Shown here: piece after piece, positions 36,061 to 47,871 of the stretch
Layout: every line of letters starts with the position of its first letter
Position numbering within the stretch: position 1 is the first letter of the stretch
Origin: Sclerodactyla briareus
Lineage: Eukaryota > Echinodermata > Holothuroidea > Dendrochirotida > Sclerodactylidae
Direction: 5' to 3'
Assembly: GCA_026419785.1 (NCBI GenBank)
Contig: JAODTK010002998.1
Location: 1-64,000 of the forward strand
DNA length: 64,000 bases
Translations under genes and position numbers: made by a program
Notes under the pieces: generated by a model
The model's input: only the letters and a program-made list of their open reading frames with translations
Databases searched by the model: none
What the model was told of the DNA's origin: nothing

Positions 36061-36480
36061 TTATATCCCAGGAATCAGAGAAGCTCTGGTGATCTTCAAG
36101 CGATGATAGCACTGCCAGATCCAGAAACAATCCACAATAAGTTCTGCCTCGTTCAAGTCCGACATAACCACATGAGTTTTTGCAAGTTTGACCTCCAGTG
36201 ACCTTAATACTACCTCCACAATGACCACATGTAGTCTCACATTGGATAAAATTCCGTCCAAATCCGACAAACCAGGTGAATGATGAAATTAAGCAAATTA
36301 GAGTGTGGCGATGCCCAATTTTGAACCCACCAGAGATTTTCTTCATAGCGGTCATTCGTACCGAATGTGTGTAGTCAGTTGAAAGAACAATGAGAGTTTT
36401 CAGGTTGTCAAATTTGAAAAGGAATCGTACTAAATACGGCACTGATGAAATTCACTCAAGCGAAAGTAGGCTGCATGAGA
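36061..36480. repeat. Unassigned sequence with AGGTCA words
   Basis: The minus strand reads AAGGTCACTGGAGGTCAAAC near 36190-36210, in the style of the other satellites. Two overlapping minus-strand frames (36061-36270, 35993-36442) are open but compositionally repeat-like. The larger one lies where a C-terminal opsin exon would be expected, but no opsin-tail feature is visible. Confidence 0.4.
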
Positions 36481-36797
36481 TGCAGATAGCCTACATCGCG
36501 TGACTTATGCTTATGACTATCCCTTTTGCAAGAAATATAAAAACATTCTCAAAAGGTTTTCTTCATTTCATTTTCGCGCCAACTTTGCACATATTTCTGG
36601 CATTTGATTAGGGGGAAATTGAGCACGCAGTAGAGTTTTTTTTTCTTTTTATCAAGCCCACTCCTACCAGAATTGCACCATTTGATCGTTTCATGCCATG
36701 GTTTTCGATTTGTTCTTCCTCAGTAGGGTGTATTCGCTCCAACACCCTGTCATGTACGCCAAAGCAACGAGAATAGTAACACATACGTCTTGCTTAC

Positions 36798-37092
36798 CTG
36801 GCGATTCAAGGCGAAGTATAGGATGGGGTTGTATATCGTGCAAGCCTTAGCGAAGAATGGCGGAAGAGTCCCAATGAGTGGAGTGACCTTAGCTGCATTA
36901 CCGAAGGCCACGTAAAGAGCGAACCAGAGTAGGGAGTCCACGCGAACAGAACAGAACTATCATCATCCCCACCATCTTGGTAACTCGGCCTTCTGCTTTA
37001 TTCTCTGTCGATCGCGCTGCCTCACTCTCCCCGATCTCTCGGAGATAGAACGTCATGTCAATACTAGCTCTCCTTTGACGTGCCAAATACTT
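36798..37092 (-). CDS. Opsin exon, TM6-TM7 (two frameshifts)
   Basis: The minus strand encodes the end of intracellular loop 3 (ARQRRASIDMTFYLREIGES), then RVTKMVGMMIVLF (TM6), AWTPY, LYVAFGNAAKVTPLIG and TM7 with PPFFAKACTIYNPILYF. The lysine in FAKACTIYNP occupies the retinal Schiff-base position, and NPILY is the NPxxY motif. This makes it an opsin rather than a generic rhodopsin-family receptor. The exon ends at NRQ followed by a GTAAGC donor (GT at 36797-36796), a usual intron site before the C-terminal tail. TM6 needs two single-base corrections (around VLFC/AWTPY and AWTPY/LWFAL), so it is frameshifted as read. The 5' edge is placed after an AG at 37094-37093 in phase with the TM5 exon. 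An alternative AG at 37108 gives an in-frame stop. Features such as AWTP and the K..P..G...PPFFAK spacing suggest the peropsin/Go/RGR side of the family, but subtype is uncertain. Confidence 0.85.
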
Positions 37093-37499
37093 CTATTCCC
37101 ATTTTGCCTAAAGTAAGTTTTTTTTTCTTCTTTGTTGTTTTCTTTTGTGACAAGCACGGAGTGAAATATAGTGCAGTACTTCAGTGGAAAATCCCAGAGG
37201 AACTCCCCTAGCTGCCTTATGGTGGATTCGCCCCTTGAGATGCAGCGACTGTGGTTTGATTGCCCTGGTGGTTATGAGCGATAAACATCCTTCAAAAACC
37301 GGCTGACTTGAAATTACTTACTGCTCTCCTTTCTCCTGCGCTGGACGCTTGGTTACACTTCAAGTATAGAATTAAATGATTCGACTGCGTCGGAAAAAAC
37401 GCAATCGACATTCTAAGATATGAATCGAGAAGATTGCTCGATGTGATTCGAATTGCTTTGCAACCAGCTGGTTGAGTTATGTAATTAGCCATGACATTT

Positions 37500-37800
37500 C
37501 AAAAGTCTATCCATCGCGTCAAAATTTGGCTTCTTTCGGCCTGTGTTCGCTCGGTCTTGGGAGGATGTTGACGAAACTTGGACACAATGTTCATCGGCCA
37601 CTGGGACATCTTTGACCTCAAGAAGGTCAAGGTCAAAGGTTTTTGAAGTGGCACAATGGGCAAATGTGTGCAAAATTTCAAAATATATCTCCTCCTACAA
37701 GTGCTCAGATTTTCTCTCAAAACATGTCATAATGTTCTTTGGTGGTGCTACATTCAGGTTGTACACAGAGTTTCGATTCAATCTTGTCTGAGGTAAGAAG
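37500..37800. repeat. AGGTCA-rich intronic repeat
   Basis: TTTGACCTCAAGAAGGTCAA followed by GGTCAAAGG at 37611-37640 gives three half-sites in direct orientation plus one inverted, within the presumed opsin intron. No coding content is supported. Confidence 0.5.
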
Positions 37801-37892
37801 GTTCAAACAGTGAAATCTGTAAACTTGTGCTTTCGCTGCCCTGGAAGGCTCATTCCTTCATGGATCTCCACGAAAGAGGTATATATTGTTAT

Positions 37893-37962
37893 GGCCAAAT
37901 ATATATAGAGGTATATATATAGAGGTATATATATAGAGGTATATATATAGAGGTATATTTGT
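37893..37962. repeat. AGGTATATATATAG minisatellite
   Basis: About five copies of the 14- to 15-base unit GAGGTATATATATA lie immediately before the SINE. Confidence 0.85.
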
Positions 37963-37968
37963 TATAGG

Positions 37969-38353
37969 AGTCGGATTAGCTCAGTCGTTAGAGCTCCAGA
38001 CTGCAAAATCAATTGGTTGCGAGTTCGGAGCCCATTGGAAAGCCCGAGGACTTTTCCGCAGTGCTGTTGGGCAAGGCAGGTCTCCTGCAAGGTTCCACGC
38101 CACCCACGTGTTAAAGTGGTTACCTGGAGGTGCTTGTGAAGAGAGCGAGCGCCCGTATGTGGCAGCCTCATTGGGAAGTCTCTCGGGGGACACGATGAAG
38201 TGACGGACTGGAATGGTGCATCGAGAGAGAACAAGGAAGAGGGTGGTGCTATATAGTACGGGGGTGTGACAGTCACTAATGATCAGGGGTATATCTGAAA
38301 GCGCTTTGAGCATGTCTTCGACGTGGAAAAGCGCTATATAAGAACGAGATATT
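37969..38353 (+). mobile_element. tRNA-derived SINE, copy 1
   Basis: The head (37969-38032) has a tRNA-like box A region, GGATTAGCTCAGTCGTTAGA, and a box B region, GCGAGTTCGGAGCC, the internal pol III promoter of a tRNA-derived SINE. The body follows, and the tail reads GAAAAGCGCTATATAAGAAC (38325-38344). Tails of this kind are shared with L2/CR1-like LINEs, which would supply the mobilising machinery. Total length is about 385 bases. A second copy lies in reverse orientation at 47872-48256. It sits in the presumed opsin intron between the TM5 and TM6-7 exons. No target duplication is clear. Confidence 0.85.
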
Positions 38354-40700
38354 AAGTAGGACTCCTTATCCCTATGAAGGTCGAAGGTATTAAAGGGGGG
38401 CCTAATGGTCCATTAGGTGTCCAACTCTGCAAAATTCCTCTCTGCTTGAAGAAGATTGCATTGTTTGCTAAATTGCATCCCAATGTTTCTTGAACAGTGC
38501 CTGTATAGCATATGTTTGCCCAATTTACATGGTAAGTCTTTTGAGGTACTTTAAGGGAACTTTTATGCTGATTTTCGACATTTTCCCCATGATTCTTTGC
38601 TGTTAAAAAAGGCCTTCTCTGTCTGCCTTAAACTATCAGCGAAGGGTCTGTGGTTTTCATAGACTTGCAAAATTGCTAGGTGGGGCATTCCTACAGTCTA
38701 GGAGATTAGGTCTCTCAGAATCTACCGCATCTTGTCTGAGTAACCGTCTTTTCCAAGCTTGGAGGTTGGTGACTTCCTGTCTTGGTAACTGACATAATTC
38801 TAGCTGAGAGATGTTGTGGATGAACAGTGGAAAATGCTCTTTCGCTGCCACTTTATCCTTGTGGTGTTCTGGGTAACACATCATATGCAAGAATGTTGAA
38901 AATAAGTAGGTGTTGTATAATGATCATGGGAGAGTGGCAACACGAGTTGTTGGGCGGGTTATATCCAATGTTGATTTAGTGATTATCGACAAATTGATGA
39001 GGTTAAGTCTGAAGCGCAGGAGTCTGTTACCACAAACTTCTCATATTACGGAATGCGAGAGATATTGGGGGTTCTTTCTTAGGTAGGTTGTCTTTATTGA
39101 TTTGTCTAAAGGAGTTTTCCTTTATGATGGACATTAGATTTGTGGAATTGTGCTATATGATCAAGACAATGTGGAGATGTGAGTTTCATTTGTTTATAAA
39201 ATTGTATGGTTTTGCGTTGAAGTAACTACTACTAGCCAATACTGAAATATTGTCTTACTAGTGTTTCCCTCAAGCTGAGAGAGAGTAGGAGTTCACTGTT
39301 GTGAAGACATTTGGATATGTATGTATTTCATTTATGATTTTTCTACATGGCAGATCGCAGTGCACTTTGATATTGAAGATGTGTTTGCTATCTTGGAAAT
39401 CTGAATGCCAATTTGACTTAGTTAATATTTTCTTACTTCCAATTTTCCAGATGATATAAAGTCGAAATTTTTAGTAGTCAGATTTGTGGGAACTTGGTCT
39501 AAAAATTTGGGAAGTCAATTACGACTATCCAAGTTCAAGCCATGTTCACAGGTGCCTTTTTTCTTATTCCCAAAACAACAAATTCTGTTCAATATTTACA
39601 AATGATTCAATGATTTCAGGGGAATTCTATGAGATCATATACAAAACAACATAAGTGGCAATTATTGTTGATGCATACATTAAATGGTTTCATTATTGAA
39701 GTACAATGGTCATGTTGAACATAACTTCTGCTATTTCGGTGTCTTTTATCTAGTATATTTAGGAAACTCAAACCTCAGGAAGAATTTCGGCGATTCCAAA
39801 GTGTGATAAGGAGACACTTCTGCTAATGCGCAATGTGCTTTGTAACGTCGTCACAAGAGTAACTAGGGACCCTGTGTAGTAGAAAGTCAATCAAAAACAA
39901 GTGTTTTTATTTAATCTTTGCCAATTTGATGATGATCTATTCTAATTTCTGTTTAATATTTACAAAAAGTAAGGTATTTCAGGAGCCACAGGGGTCAAGT
40001 TTTTTGGGTTGTAAAAAGTTAATGAGGGTATCTTGGTTTCTGACAAAGATGCGAGGTTATGTATGAACTGGAAGATACTTCTACCCAATGGTGCCCAAAA
40101 GCGGAAAAGACATTGGCGATTCACCCGCCTACACAAATCTAGTTCATGGTCAGAAAGTCATAAAGGTAATTGATAAACAATTCAGCTCATAGGTACACTG
40201 AGAATTGCCCTGTTCGGGACATTAAAAAGTCGTGTGCTTGACAGATGTTGACCATCCTTTTAAAAATTCGACACGATGTCCGCGACTCTGGGTAACCACA
40301 AGCATCGTCTCAAAGGCTAACGTCAACAAAATTAAAAACCCAAGAGCACAGTCTGCGACAAACTAGTCGAACCTCCAACTGTTCAAGAAGTGAAGGTCAT
40401 AATAAGCAAGTCGGTGGAAAAATGGCTGAAATAATCCCATGATGCTCTCTGCCCAAACAACCAAAACATTGTGAATTGGATGGTTTAGCGACAGCACCAG
40501 TAGTGCTTAGTGCAGTTCAGTAGAAATTTGGGGCAGCTGTTATTAGCAAATATTGTAGACAGCAGCCTGTATCGAGGGCAGAAAATTGTATAATTAGACA
40601 ATAGGGAGGGTTGGGCCATTTAGGGGCGCATTCCCTGGGTTTCCGATCCCTACCCCCCATCTCATCCTGACAAATTCTGCGTACGTACTGGTTCCCAGTG
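38354..40700. other. Intronic sequence, nothing recognised
   Basis: About 2.3 kb of AT-rich sequence between the SINE and the TCTCGG block. The minus-strand frame at 38657-38890 is unrecognised. No RNA gene or tandem repeat was seen. Confidence 0.5.
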
Positions 40701-40856
40701 TTGCAGTGTCTCGAGACCGGTCGCGGTCTCGAGACCGGTCTCGAGCCCAGTTTTCTGATGGTCTAGGTCTCGAGCTCGCGTCTCGACACTCTGGGGTCTC
40801 GTCTCGGTCTCGAAACCCTTCTGGTCTCGGAAATCTTCCGGTCTCGCTGATAAAAA
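40701..40856. repeat. TCTCGG/GGTCTCGAGACC block 1
   Basis: It begins CAGTGTTGCAGTGTCTCGAG and contains at least seven GTCTCG words, several forming the palindrome GGTCTCGAGACC. CAGTGTTG-type starts with palindromic subterminal hexamers are common in hAT-like elements. A block of the same words lies at 42263-42390. Confidence 0.6.
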
Positions 40857-42262
40857 ATGAATGAATATAAAAGAGAACGCGGGCCTATAAACATGGGATC
40901 CCCGTTACGTATGCTACCCAAAAACAAAACTCCAGGACACTGAATCGGAACTGTGGATTGGGGTAGAAGCGAAGAAGAGGTTAATATGTAGTGATTTAAT
41001 CAATGATTAGTGGGGAGAAGGGAGCATTAATTGGTAATTAAATTATGTACTAACTGCCGTAGCCTAAAAGACTATCAATTATCAATGTTATGAAATGTGA
41101 ACATGAATTTGTTTCGATGTTCAGTGAGTTAGACCTCATGACATTAGTCGTTTTGCGAAAGTTGATCTGACATTTGCCGGCACAGTCCCCGAATGAGGAT
41201 TGTTCTCAGTACACTTTCACCATGCTTGGATGCCTTTATTGGATACTTTGTCATGAAGTAGTTAGCCTATGTCAATCAATGAAATATTTTTAAGAAATTA
41301 TAGCAATTCAGGCTACGAAGTACTAGTAGTACTAGGCTTAGCCCCAGTGGTACATTGTTTTGTCCACGCCCAAGGGGTATTTGCTAGCTGATTGATTAGC
41401 TGAAAAATGACCAACTTAATCTGTACTGGTATTTGTGAAAAGGTCCAGTAAAAGAAATTGGCCCAAACACTGAATAATTACGATTTGACATACAGGAGGC
41501 CTACGTTACAGTACATAGTATATGCAAATTGGTCATCCAATCATAGAAAAAAGCTAATGGTAACGCATTTGAAGGGGTCAAGTTATTGGTATGGTTTTAG
41601 AAATCTAGGGATGCGGCTATGGATAGAGACACAATAGCGCCCCACCTGGCCCACATGAGGAAGCGGGTGTCCTGGGGTGGGGGGGGGGGGGGGACGACCT
41701 TAAGAAGCGAATTGGAATACAGAGACTGAGAAAGTGATCAATTTAATTTCCTGGTTCAGGAAGCCATAGTAATTCTGAATGCTTGCATGAAGATGCCGAG
41801 AAAGAATGCTCCCAGGCCAAGGAAGGAGGTAGACCAAGTGAAGAGGGGAGAGGATGGGGGAGGGGGGGGGGCTCAATCCACGGCAGTCAGTCACAGTAGG
41901 TGGGAACAGGTGTCTTCACATCGATTTCACTTCTATTTTGAATGTGATGAGGGGGGTGTGTATTTTGGTCATGGCTCCCGATTAAATTGGGGCCAACTGA
42001 GGGAAGGGGGATGACGGGAATGGGCAGGGGCGTGCATGCTCAATGGCACCACCCTATTATGCTCAGTGTTAGACCTATTCCTCGTCTATGGGAGAATGAT
42101 CGGGGGAAGAAGAAGTGGGACTGGTTTTGCAGTTCCGTAGAAAAAGCAAATGGATTGATGAGCAGAGGTTGTCTATCATGCAAAAATAATAAAGAGCATG
42201 TGGGTGTAATAGGCCTACAATACAGTTCGACTTTGAAATGTTGCCCTATAACAAATAACATT
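40857..42262. other. Sequence between the two TCTCGG blocks
   Basis: It may be the interior of a ~1.7-kb non-autonomous element bounded by the two blocks. A poly(G) run at about 41679-41693 and AT-rich sequence are present. A 221-codon plus-strand frame starting at 41987 runs through block 2. Its composition follows the repeat and it has no recognised domain, so I do not call a gene. Confidence 0.35.
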
Positions 42263-42390
42263 CGGTCTCATCTCGGTTTCGGACCTTGCTGGTCTCGGGC
42301 TCCGGAGTTGGGTTGTTCTGGTCTCAGTCTCAGTCTCGACACCCTGTCGTCTCGGTCTCGGTCTCGGATGTGCGGTCTCGGACTACACAC
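42263..42390. repeat. TCTCGG block 2
   Basis: GGTCTCATCTCGGTTTCGG is followed by repeated GTCTCGG/GTCTCAG words in the same orientation as block 1. A CAGTGTTG-type inverted terminus was not found on the right side. Confidence 0.55.
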
Positions 42391-43690
42391 AAGGCTGGGT
42401 CCCACAACATGTCTTAGAAAGACGAGATTTGGCTGTTCACTTGAAGGCTCCAGTAGTAATTTGCTTTCAGGTGAGGTGAGCTTGCCTATACGCGGACACA
42501 ATACCCGAGATCAGGAATTGGTCTCATGTATACAGCGTGTGTACTGTGTAACACTACGTGAACATGTTTTGTTTCAGGTACTGTTAGAGCATACCTATGT
42601 ATGTATATCAGACGAATTCGATTTGAATGTTTCTTCTGGAGGCAACCCTTAACTGTTTAAAATTGGCAGGTACAATTTCTAGATATACAAACGACAAACC
42701 GGTGAACGAAGTGACGACAGGCGGGCAGACGACTGTGAAGTAAGTAACAGAACATAACCATCATGATTTGGTGCGAATACAACCACACATGAGGTGAATA
42801 TCGTGATTTTTTCGGGTTTGCCTCATTGACTGGAAACACAAAGTATGCCCCTATGAAACTTCGCACGTTGCCTATACTCAACTGGACGACAAATATCATT
42901 ATTATGCTACCTGGATTGCTTACTAGCAGCTGAGTGACGTCATTTTCCGTTTCCCCCCCCCCTCCCGCCGCACAACCGTCGGTCCTGCCCGCTGCCTGCC
43001 TACGTGTTTATTATATTTTGGTTTGTTTGTTTTCGGTGTTTTGTTTTGTTTTATTTGTTTGTGGGTGACCGGAAATGTTGTTATATTTTAATATATCACG
43101 TCAGTTTTACTCATTTACTAATTTGCCGAGTCAACCACTCATCTGCGCCACCCGATTTTCGCGCCGAGGGTTGTGTCAGAACTTTTTTTTCATCATGGTC
43201 ATTACCTTTACCTTGGTCCTCTTCTCTACTTTATCACAATGAACGTATGTCCCCTCACCGCCTATACATGCATTCCTACAACACCAAGTGGGCAACTGCT
43301 GAATCAGTTCAGAATTCCACGTGTCTCACGAGACGTGCATGTCCCATAGCAACCGGTCAGTCGTGTTTCCATTCATAACAAGGATCAAAGCTCGTTCACA
43401 TTCGGTCAATTACTGACGACGGTCGAGAGTTCGGCTGATGAAGTGACGGAGGATATGGATATGATATATGGCAGAACTCATCACATGCTGCGAGTATGCA
43501 CACTGAAAGCCAATCCATAACAATTTCGTAACTTCATTTTCTCAACATAACCTAGCTCGGCTCTGTCCAGAACATGAAATTGGTTCATTGATTATTAACA
43601 TTATAGTTTAGCAGCGGCTTACCCATTTTGTTGAGATACCGGTTCCTCAGACCCACCCACCCTTTCCGATGACATCTATCTAATGAACGT
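42391..43690. other. Intronic sequence, nothing recognised
   Basis: Contains poly(C) at about 42952-42962. The plus-strand frame 43004-43378 is Phe/Cys-rich and unrecognised. Confidence 0.45.
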
Positions 43691-43696
43691 ACTGAC

Positions 43697-43840
43697 CTTC
43701 TTGACAGCAAAGATGAGGAGCCCGTAGGAGATGATGATCACGGCGAGAGGACAGCAAGCACCGACGAAAATAAAGATGACGTAAGATGTGGTCCTGGGCT
43801 TCCCGTCCGTCCAATTTATCGCGCAGGTGTAGGCAAATAG
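43697..43840 (-). CDS. Opsin exon, TM5
   Basis: One clean frame reads YTCAINWTDGKPRTTSYVIF, then IFVGACCPLAVIIISYGLLI, then FAVKK. The cysteine before INW fits the extracellular-loop-2 disulfide cysteine of opsins (CxxxW context). The hydrophobic run with a proline is TM5, and SYxxLIFAVKK is the usual TM5/loop-3 junction. The exon ends in phase 0 at AAG followed by a GTCAGT donor (GT at 43696-43695). That is compatible with joining to the exon at 37.09 kb. The upstream edge is unclear: the pyrimidine-rich run before YTC lacks an AG in this reading, so the acceptor may be lost or misread. The C-I-N-W arrangement resembles peropsin-type opsins. Confidence 0.78.
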
Positions 43841-44149
43841 GAAAATATATGGGAAGGGACAAAAATAACAACAAACCACAAATTGTTCTGAATGTCTGTC
43901 GAAGAAAGTCACGGAGTAGCCTGTTGGGCCCTTTTTCTGGTGTGCTCATTGTTTAAACCATCTTTCAACACTTCATGGGGGAAATAAAATAAACAAAATT
44001 GAAGGAAACCTCGGAGTTCACTCTGTTTCTTGTTCAAACCACGTATTTTCAGCCACTCGATGTCAAATTTTGTCTCGCTAAAAGGCAGCAAGCCGCCTCT
44101 TATAGTGTGCGAGATGGCTCAGAGGCTGCAGGGAAGTTCAGTATGAATT

Positions 44150-44284
44150 GGAAACATGTCTGAAGACTAGTCGGTCGTCTCCTCCAAGATCGCAGAGTGG
44201 CAGGGGTATATGGGCTTCTCAGGGGTACCGATAGCATATTCTCCACCACAAACGTCAGTTCATCGACAGAAATGGAGACCAAAC
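44150..44284 (-). CDS. Candidate opsin exon, TM3 end with ERY
   Basis: Immediately after a good acceptor (TGCCATTTTCAG, AG at 44286-44285) the minus strand reads FGL/VSIS, LTFVV, then VE and, one base out of frame, YAIG and PEKPIY. This corresponds to the TM3 end and the D/ERY motif of opsins, missing part of the arginine codon. The following residues could be intracellular loop 2. No convincing TM4 is seen. The position between the TM1-2 and TM5 exons is right, but the match is short and needs frameshifts. Confidence 0.42.
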
Positions 44285-44399
44285 CTGAAAATGGCAGGAA
44301 GTGTTCCCGGCGATAGGGTTTATTGGTAGTTCGGGAGATTGAGGGAAGTAGGGTTAGTCTTGAGAGAGACATCGTGCAGCTGGACTCTGCGGCAATAAC

Positions 44400-45910
44400 A
44401 TGTTACCAGGCTACTGGCGGAGACCAGGAGACTCGGGAGAGGTTGGGGTTGAACTGGGCATGTATGCGAGCCGTCTGAGCCGTCGCCCACGCTCAATACT
44501 GTATAATGAATTCATTGCCAATTCTATGTTGACTTAAAAGCGATACGTTCTGCTCAGTGAGACTTAGCCTGAATAGTCATGTTATTCTCCCTTCGAAGTC
44601 TTCCTATGCTGTATGCATTTTTTTCACCGTTTCCTGGTTGTATTCGGCAGTATAGAACTAAGTTGTTGTCGCTGGTACTGGCGGCCTGCTGCTGTGAATA
44701 CGAAATGGGTACGGTATATTCAGCGTTTGGAGATGTTGAGGAAGGCCGGCCCATCTGACCAATGGTCTATTTGTCCAAGCTGATGTGCACTGCTTCGGAA
44801 GGTACCGTATCTTCCGATTTGGCTAGTGGCATTGTATTGTAGCATCCATATTCTTTGCTATGTTTGGCGATTAGGGTTTTAGATAACGGTCAGTGTATCC
44901 AACCACAGCAATTCTTTCGAGACAGTGCGAATCGACCCATTTGTCTGAATTCTGCAGATGATTTATAGTCCCACACGTTGGGCGATGTTCCAGTATGGAT
45001 CGCCAAGGTCGCAGTTTACAGCGTTAACATTTATACTCTTTATCATGACTGCCTAACCTTCCTACATTTCCCGCTGTGGATGGGAACAACTTTGTCCCAT
45101 TGGAAAGATCCATGAGGGTTACGTGATTCGAAACCAATTGTGAAACCCATGGAGCTATAATAGTGACTGGGGAGGTTGCGATCCATGATCGATTTGTTTT
45201 TTTTTGTTTTGTGGCCATTGAAGAGTGTACGTGAACACAATACGGGAGAGGGTGCTGGGCTATGAAATGTAACACGACAAATAAACGTTCGCGTGTGTAC
45301 GTCCTCATGGAAACGAGTGTTATGTGAACTGGTGATCGTATGGGCGTAGACTCACATCGCTCCATAGTATACGTGGTCTAATGGTGTAGGACAGCTTGAA
45401 AACCACTGCAGGTCAGGTTTCCCTTTCTCCTAACTCTTAACCTTGACGACAACAAGCTGAGTCACTACGGAGGCACATTCGTATAGCGTAGACACGATAG
45501 GTTCATTCATAATTGTACAACTCGATGCTTCCCGCAGGAAGAAACCGCATCAAGGCAAACTGAAATATCGGAGTGAGATCAAGGTAATGATGTGAAGCTC
45601 GGAATACAGGGCCTGAATATATCGTGCACAGCTGTATTTCTTATGAAACCACTGAATCATCACATATGGAAATCATTCTACACAGAGCGCAGTTTTCCAT
45701 TGACATCCAACGTGAATGAACGCTTCATTCAGGGCAGCCGGGGTTTCAGGCGCCATAAGAAGAGAGTTGAGGTGGGTCAGTTCTTTCGTATATACCGGCA
45801 AGGCGCCTGCGATACTACAATCATGGCGCAACATCCTGTGGGGGAGGGAGTAGGATATATACCCCCACACTTATAACGATGCTCCCGCCCCCTTCCACTT
45901 TTCACTTGGT
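44400..45910. other. Intronic sequence, nothing recognised
   Basis: Several overlapping frames on both strands (for example 45024-45365 minus, 45592-45876 plus) have no motif or conservation clue. Confidence 0.45.
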
Positions 45911-45916
45911 GGTGCC

Positions 45917-46870
45917 TCACTGCCAACAATGCAGACGCAACATGATAAAAAAGGAGAAGTCAAATTGCCAATGTTTGTTTCCGTGTTCGTAGTGCTCTTG
46001 TAGATTCGGTAGAATAAATTCGACCGCTCCCACTCGAATCTTGAACCTTGAACGAATACTGGCAAACACTCCAATGGGGAGCAAAACGACCAGAAATGGG
46101 TTGGCAGTCAAACGAAGAAAAGATGTTATTGATCCAGCTCCATTGTAGTAAGGTTGCCTGGTAACAGCAGCCATATAATTCCTGATTCCCGGAATCGATG
46201 CAATATCGTGTGGCAAGGCATTCCGATCACGGATAGTCCTCGGGACAAAAGAGAACTTACAACAATCCTTACTTGCTGCAATAAGGGAATATGGATCCTG
46301 AAGGTGGTATAAGAGGCGATTGACGCTGAACAGTAAGGCGCTGTATTTTTCTCCTATCAGCAAGAGGAGCAAGATGACATGGCTTACATCTCAGCAACAC
46401 AACCAGGAAGTCTGGAATCGTAATAATTTATTATGAGCGCGCTCCTCTTCTTTGGACAGACTCGAGTTGGTCAATATTCTTTTAAGTACAGCCTGGAGGC
46501 AAAACAGAAGAGGAGTATTCAAGCAATCGTCAGACAAGGGATCTATATGCCTCCAGCTTTGTTGACCGCCTACAAGAAGGCAAGTTCCTCCTAATGAACT
46601 GAACGATTTGCCTTACCACATATTGTTTGGATGTGAGCATTCCAATTCAACTTCTTAGAAATAGTGACCCCAAGATATGGATGTTGGCCAACGACAGGGA
46701 GGGCCTCCCCACTAGAGAGTCATTGAAAATCTTCGAAGATTTAGCATGAGAGAGCTGCATAATTTACTCAGACATAATTATACTCCAACCGAGATTGAGA
46801 GTTTGTAGAAATTGGGGAAAAATTAGCGCTCCGATTCACATGGCCGGTATAGATCCACCCCTACCTCTGA
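45917..46870 (-). mobile_element. CR1/L2-like LINE, C-terminal RT part, decayed
   Basis: On the minus strand the sequence near 46690-46630 reads HPYLGVTISKKLNWNAHIQ, the post-palm block of CR1/L2/lian-type RTs. It is followed by RRNLPSCRRSTKLEAYRSLV, LEYSSSVLPPG, NIDQLESVQRRGARS (about 46610-46440), and then in the open frame 46372-45917 FSFVPRTIRDRNALPHDIAS. The order matches the C-terminal third of such polyproteins. Frame changes occur between blocks. It lies in the first large opsin intron, in the same orientation as the opsin. Confidence 0.82.
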
Positions 46871-46984
46871 ATTTTTTTATGAGGTTTAGATAGAAGATTC
46901 TTGTGGGAATTTGGTTAATCTATATGTGAACCAGGTTACTGAACAGAATAGAGTAATGAAGCAAAAATAAAACTAATTATTTTG

Positions 46985-47106
46985 TACACATTTTGGATAT
47001 CTATCTACCTATCTGTACGTCTGTCCGTCCGTCTGTCTGTTTGTATGTCCATCTGTCTGTCAATATATCTATCTATCCATCCTTCATCCATCTATCCATC
47101 CATCAT
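46985..47106. repeat. (ATCT/GTCT/ATCC) tetranucleotide microsatellite
   Basis: Successive runs of CTAT, GTCC/GTCT and ATCC tetranucleotides. Confidence 0.85.
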
Positions 47107-47159
47107 TGATTCAAATTGGTCCAGAATGACCATCAAGTTAAGTGACATCTAGGGTGTTT

Positions 47160-47870
47160 AGGGCCCATCATGGAATAATGCTAAATGCTTTTTCGCCCAC
47201 GAACATTGGTGTCTTCTTGCTAATGTCCGGTCATAATGATGTTCCAACAGCCATACCTTCGGGGTATTCAGAAACTTTTGGTGCAAAGCCCACTTCGGCC
47301 CCAGGACCCATTTCATGATATTCCACACAATAGTACATTGCATCTCCTCCCACGAGCTTCAGATGAATTCCTGACAGAACATGTAATGATGGGAAGGGGC
47401 CAATGGGGAGGGGGGTGTTCAGGAATTTCGAGTCAATCATGTGAGATCCTGCAAAATGCTTCTCTACAAATTTAAGTGCAGTGCTGATGTTCGACCATGC
47501 GGATGCTCAATATTCATACCTTCGTGGTGTTCAGTCATTTCGGTTCAAGGTGCCACTTGGGCTCTGGGCCCATTTTATGAAGTTTCACACAATGGTACTT
47601 GAAATACATCCCCTCCCATAGGCTCCCGAGTTATTTTTCTTACAGTTACATTAATGTAATGGTCCTTGGAGGGCCATTGGGGTGCTTGGTAATTTTGAGG
47701 TCGAAGGCCATACGAAATAACACAAAATGTGCCTCTTCCTCCTAATTTCGTGGCACGGTGTTGATGGCGGATCACAATAATGCTTGGATACCCGTCCGTC
47801 GGGGAGTTCAGGAATTCTAGGACCCGAAACTTGGGGTGGGCCCTTGGGCCCATCATGATACCTAATACCT
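47160..47870. repeat. ~275-bp tandem repeat, split by a SINE
   Basis: Ordered words recur three times: CATACCTTCGGGGTATTCAG (47258) and CATACCTTCGTGGTGTTCAG (47515), then GGGCCCATTT.ATGA, then CACACAATGGTAC, then GGGGCCAATGGGG. A partial unit continues after the SINE at 48262-48330 (AATTCTAGTGCACAATGTGG, then ATAACTTCAGGGTTTCG). The array was therefore present before the SINE inserted. Confidence 0.75.
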
Positions 47871-47871
47871 A

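Noticed and set aside
35993..36442. C-terminal opsin exon
   Set aside because: It lies on the correct strand just downstream of the TM7 exon, but there is no phase-compatible start with a basic FR-type helix-8 sequence, and the region carries AGGTCA repeat words.
37969..38032. Functional tRNA gene
   Set aside because: The tRNA-like head lacks a pairing acceptor stem and continues into a SINE body and tail. The same holds for the copy at 48.19-48.25 kb.
41987..42652. 221-codon plus-strand frame, the longest in the window
   Set aside because: It passes through a TCTCGG repeat block with no change of character, has no recognised domain, and its composition follows the repeat.
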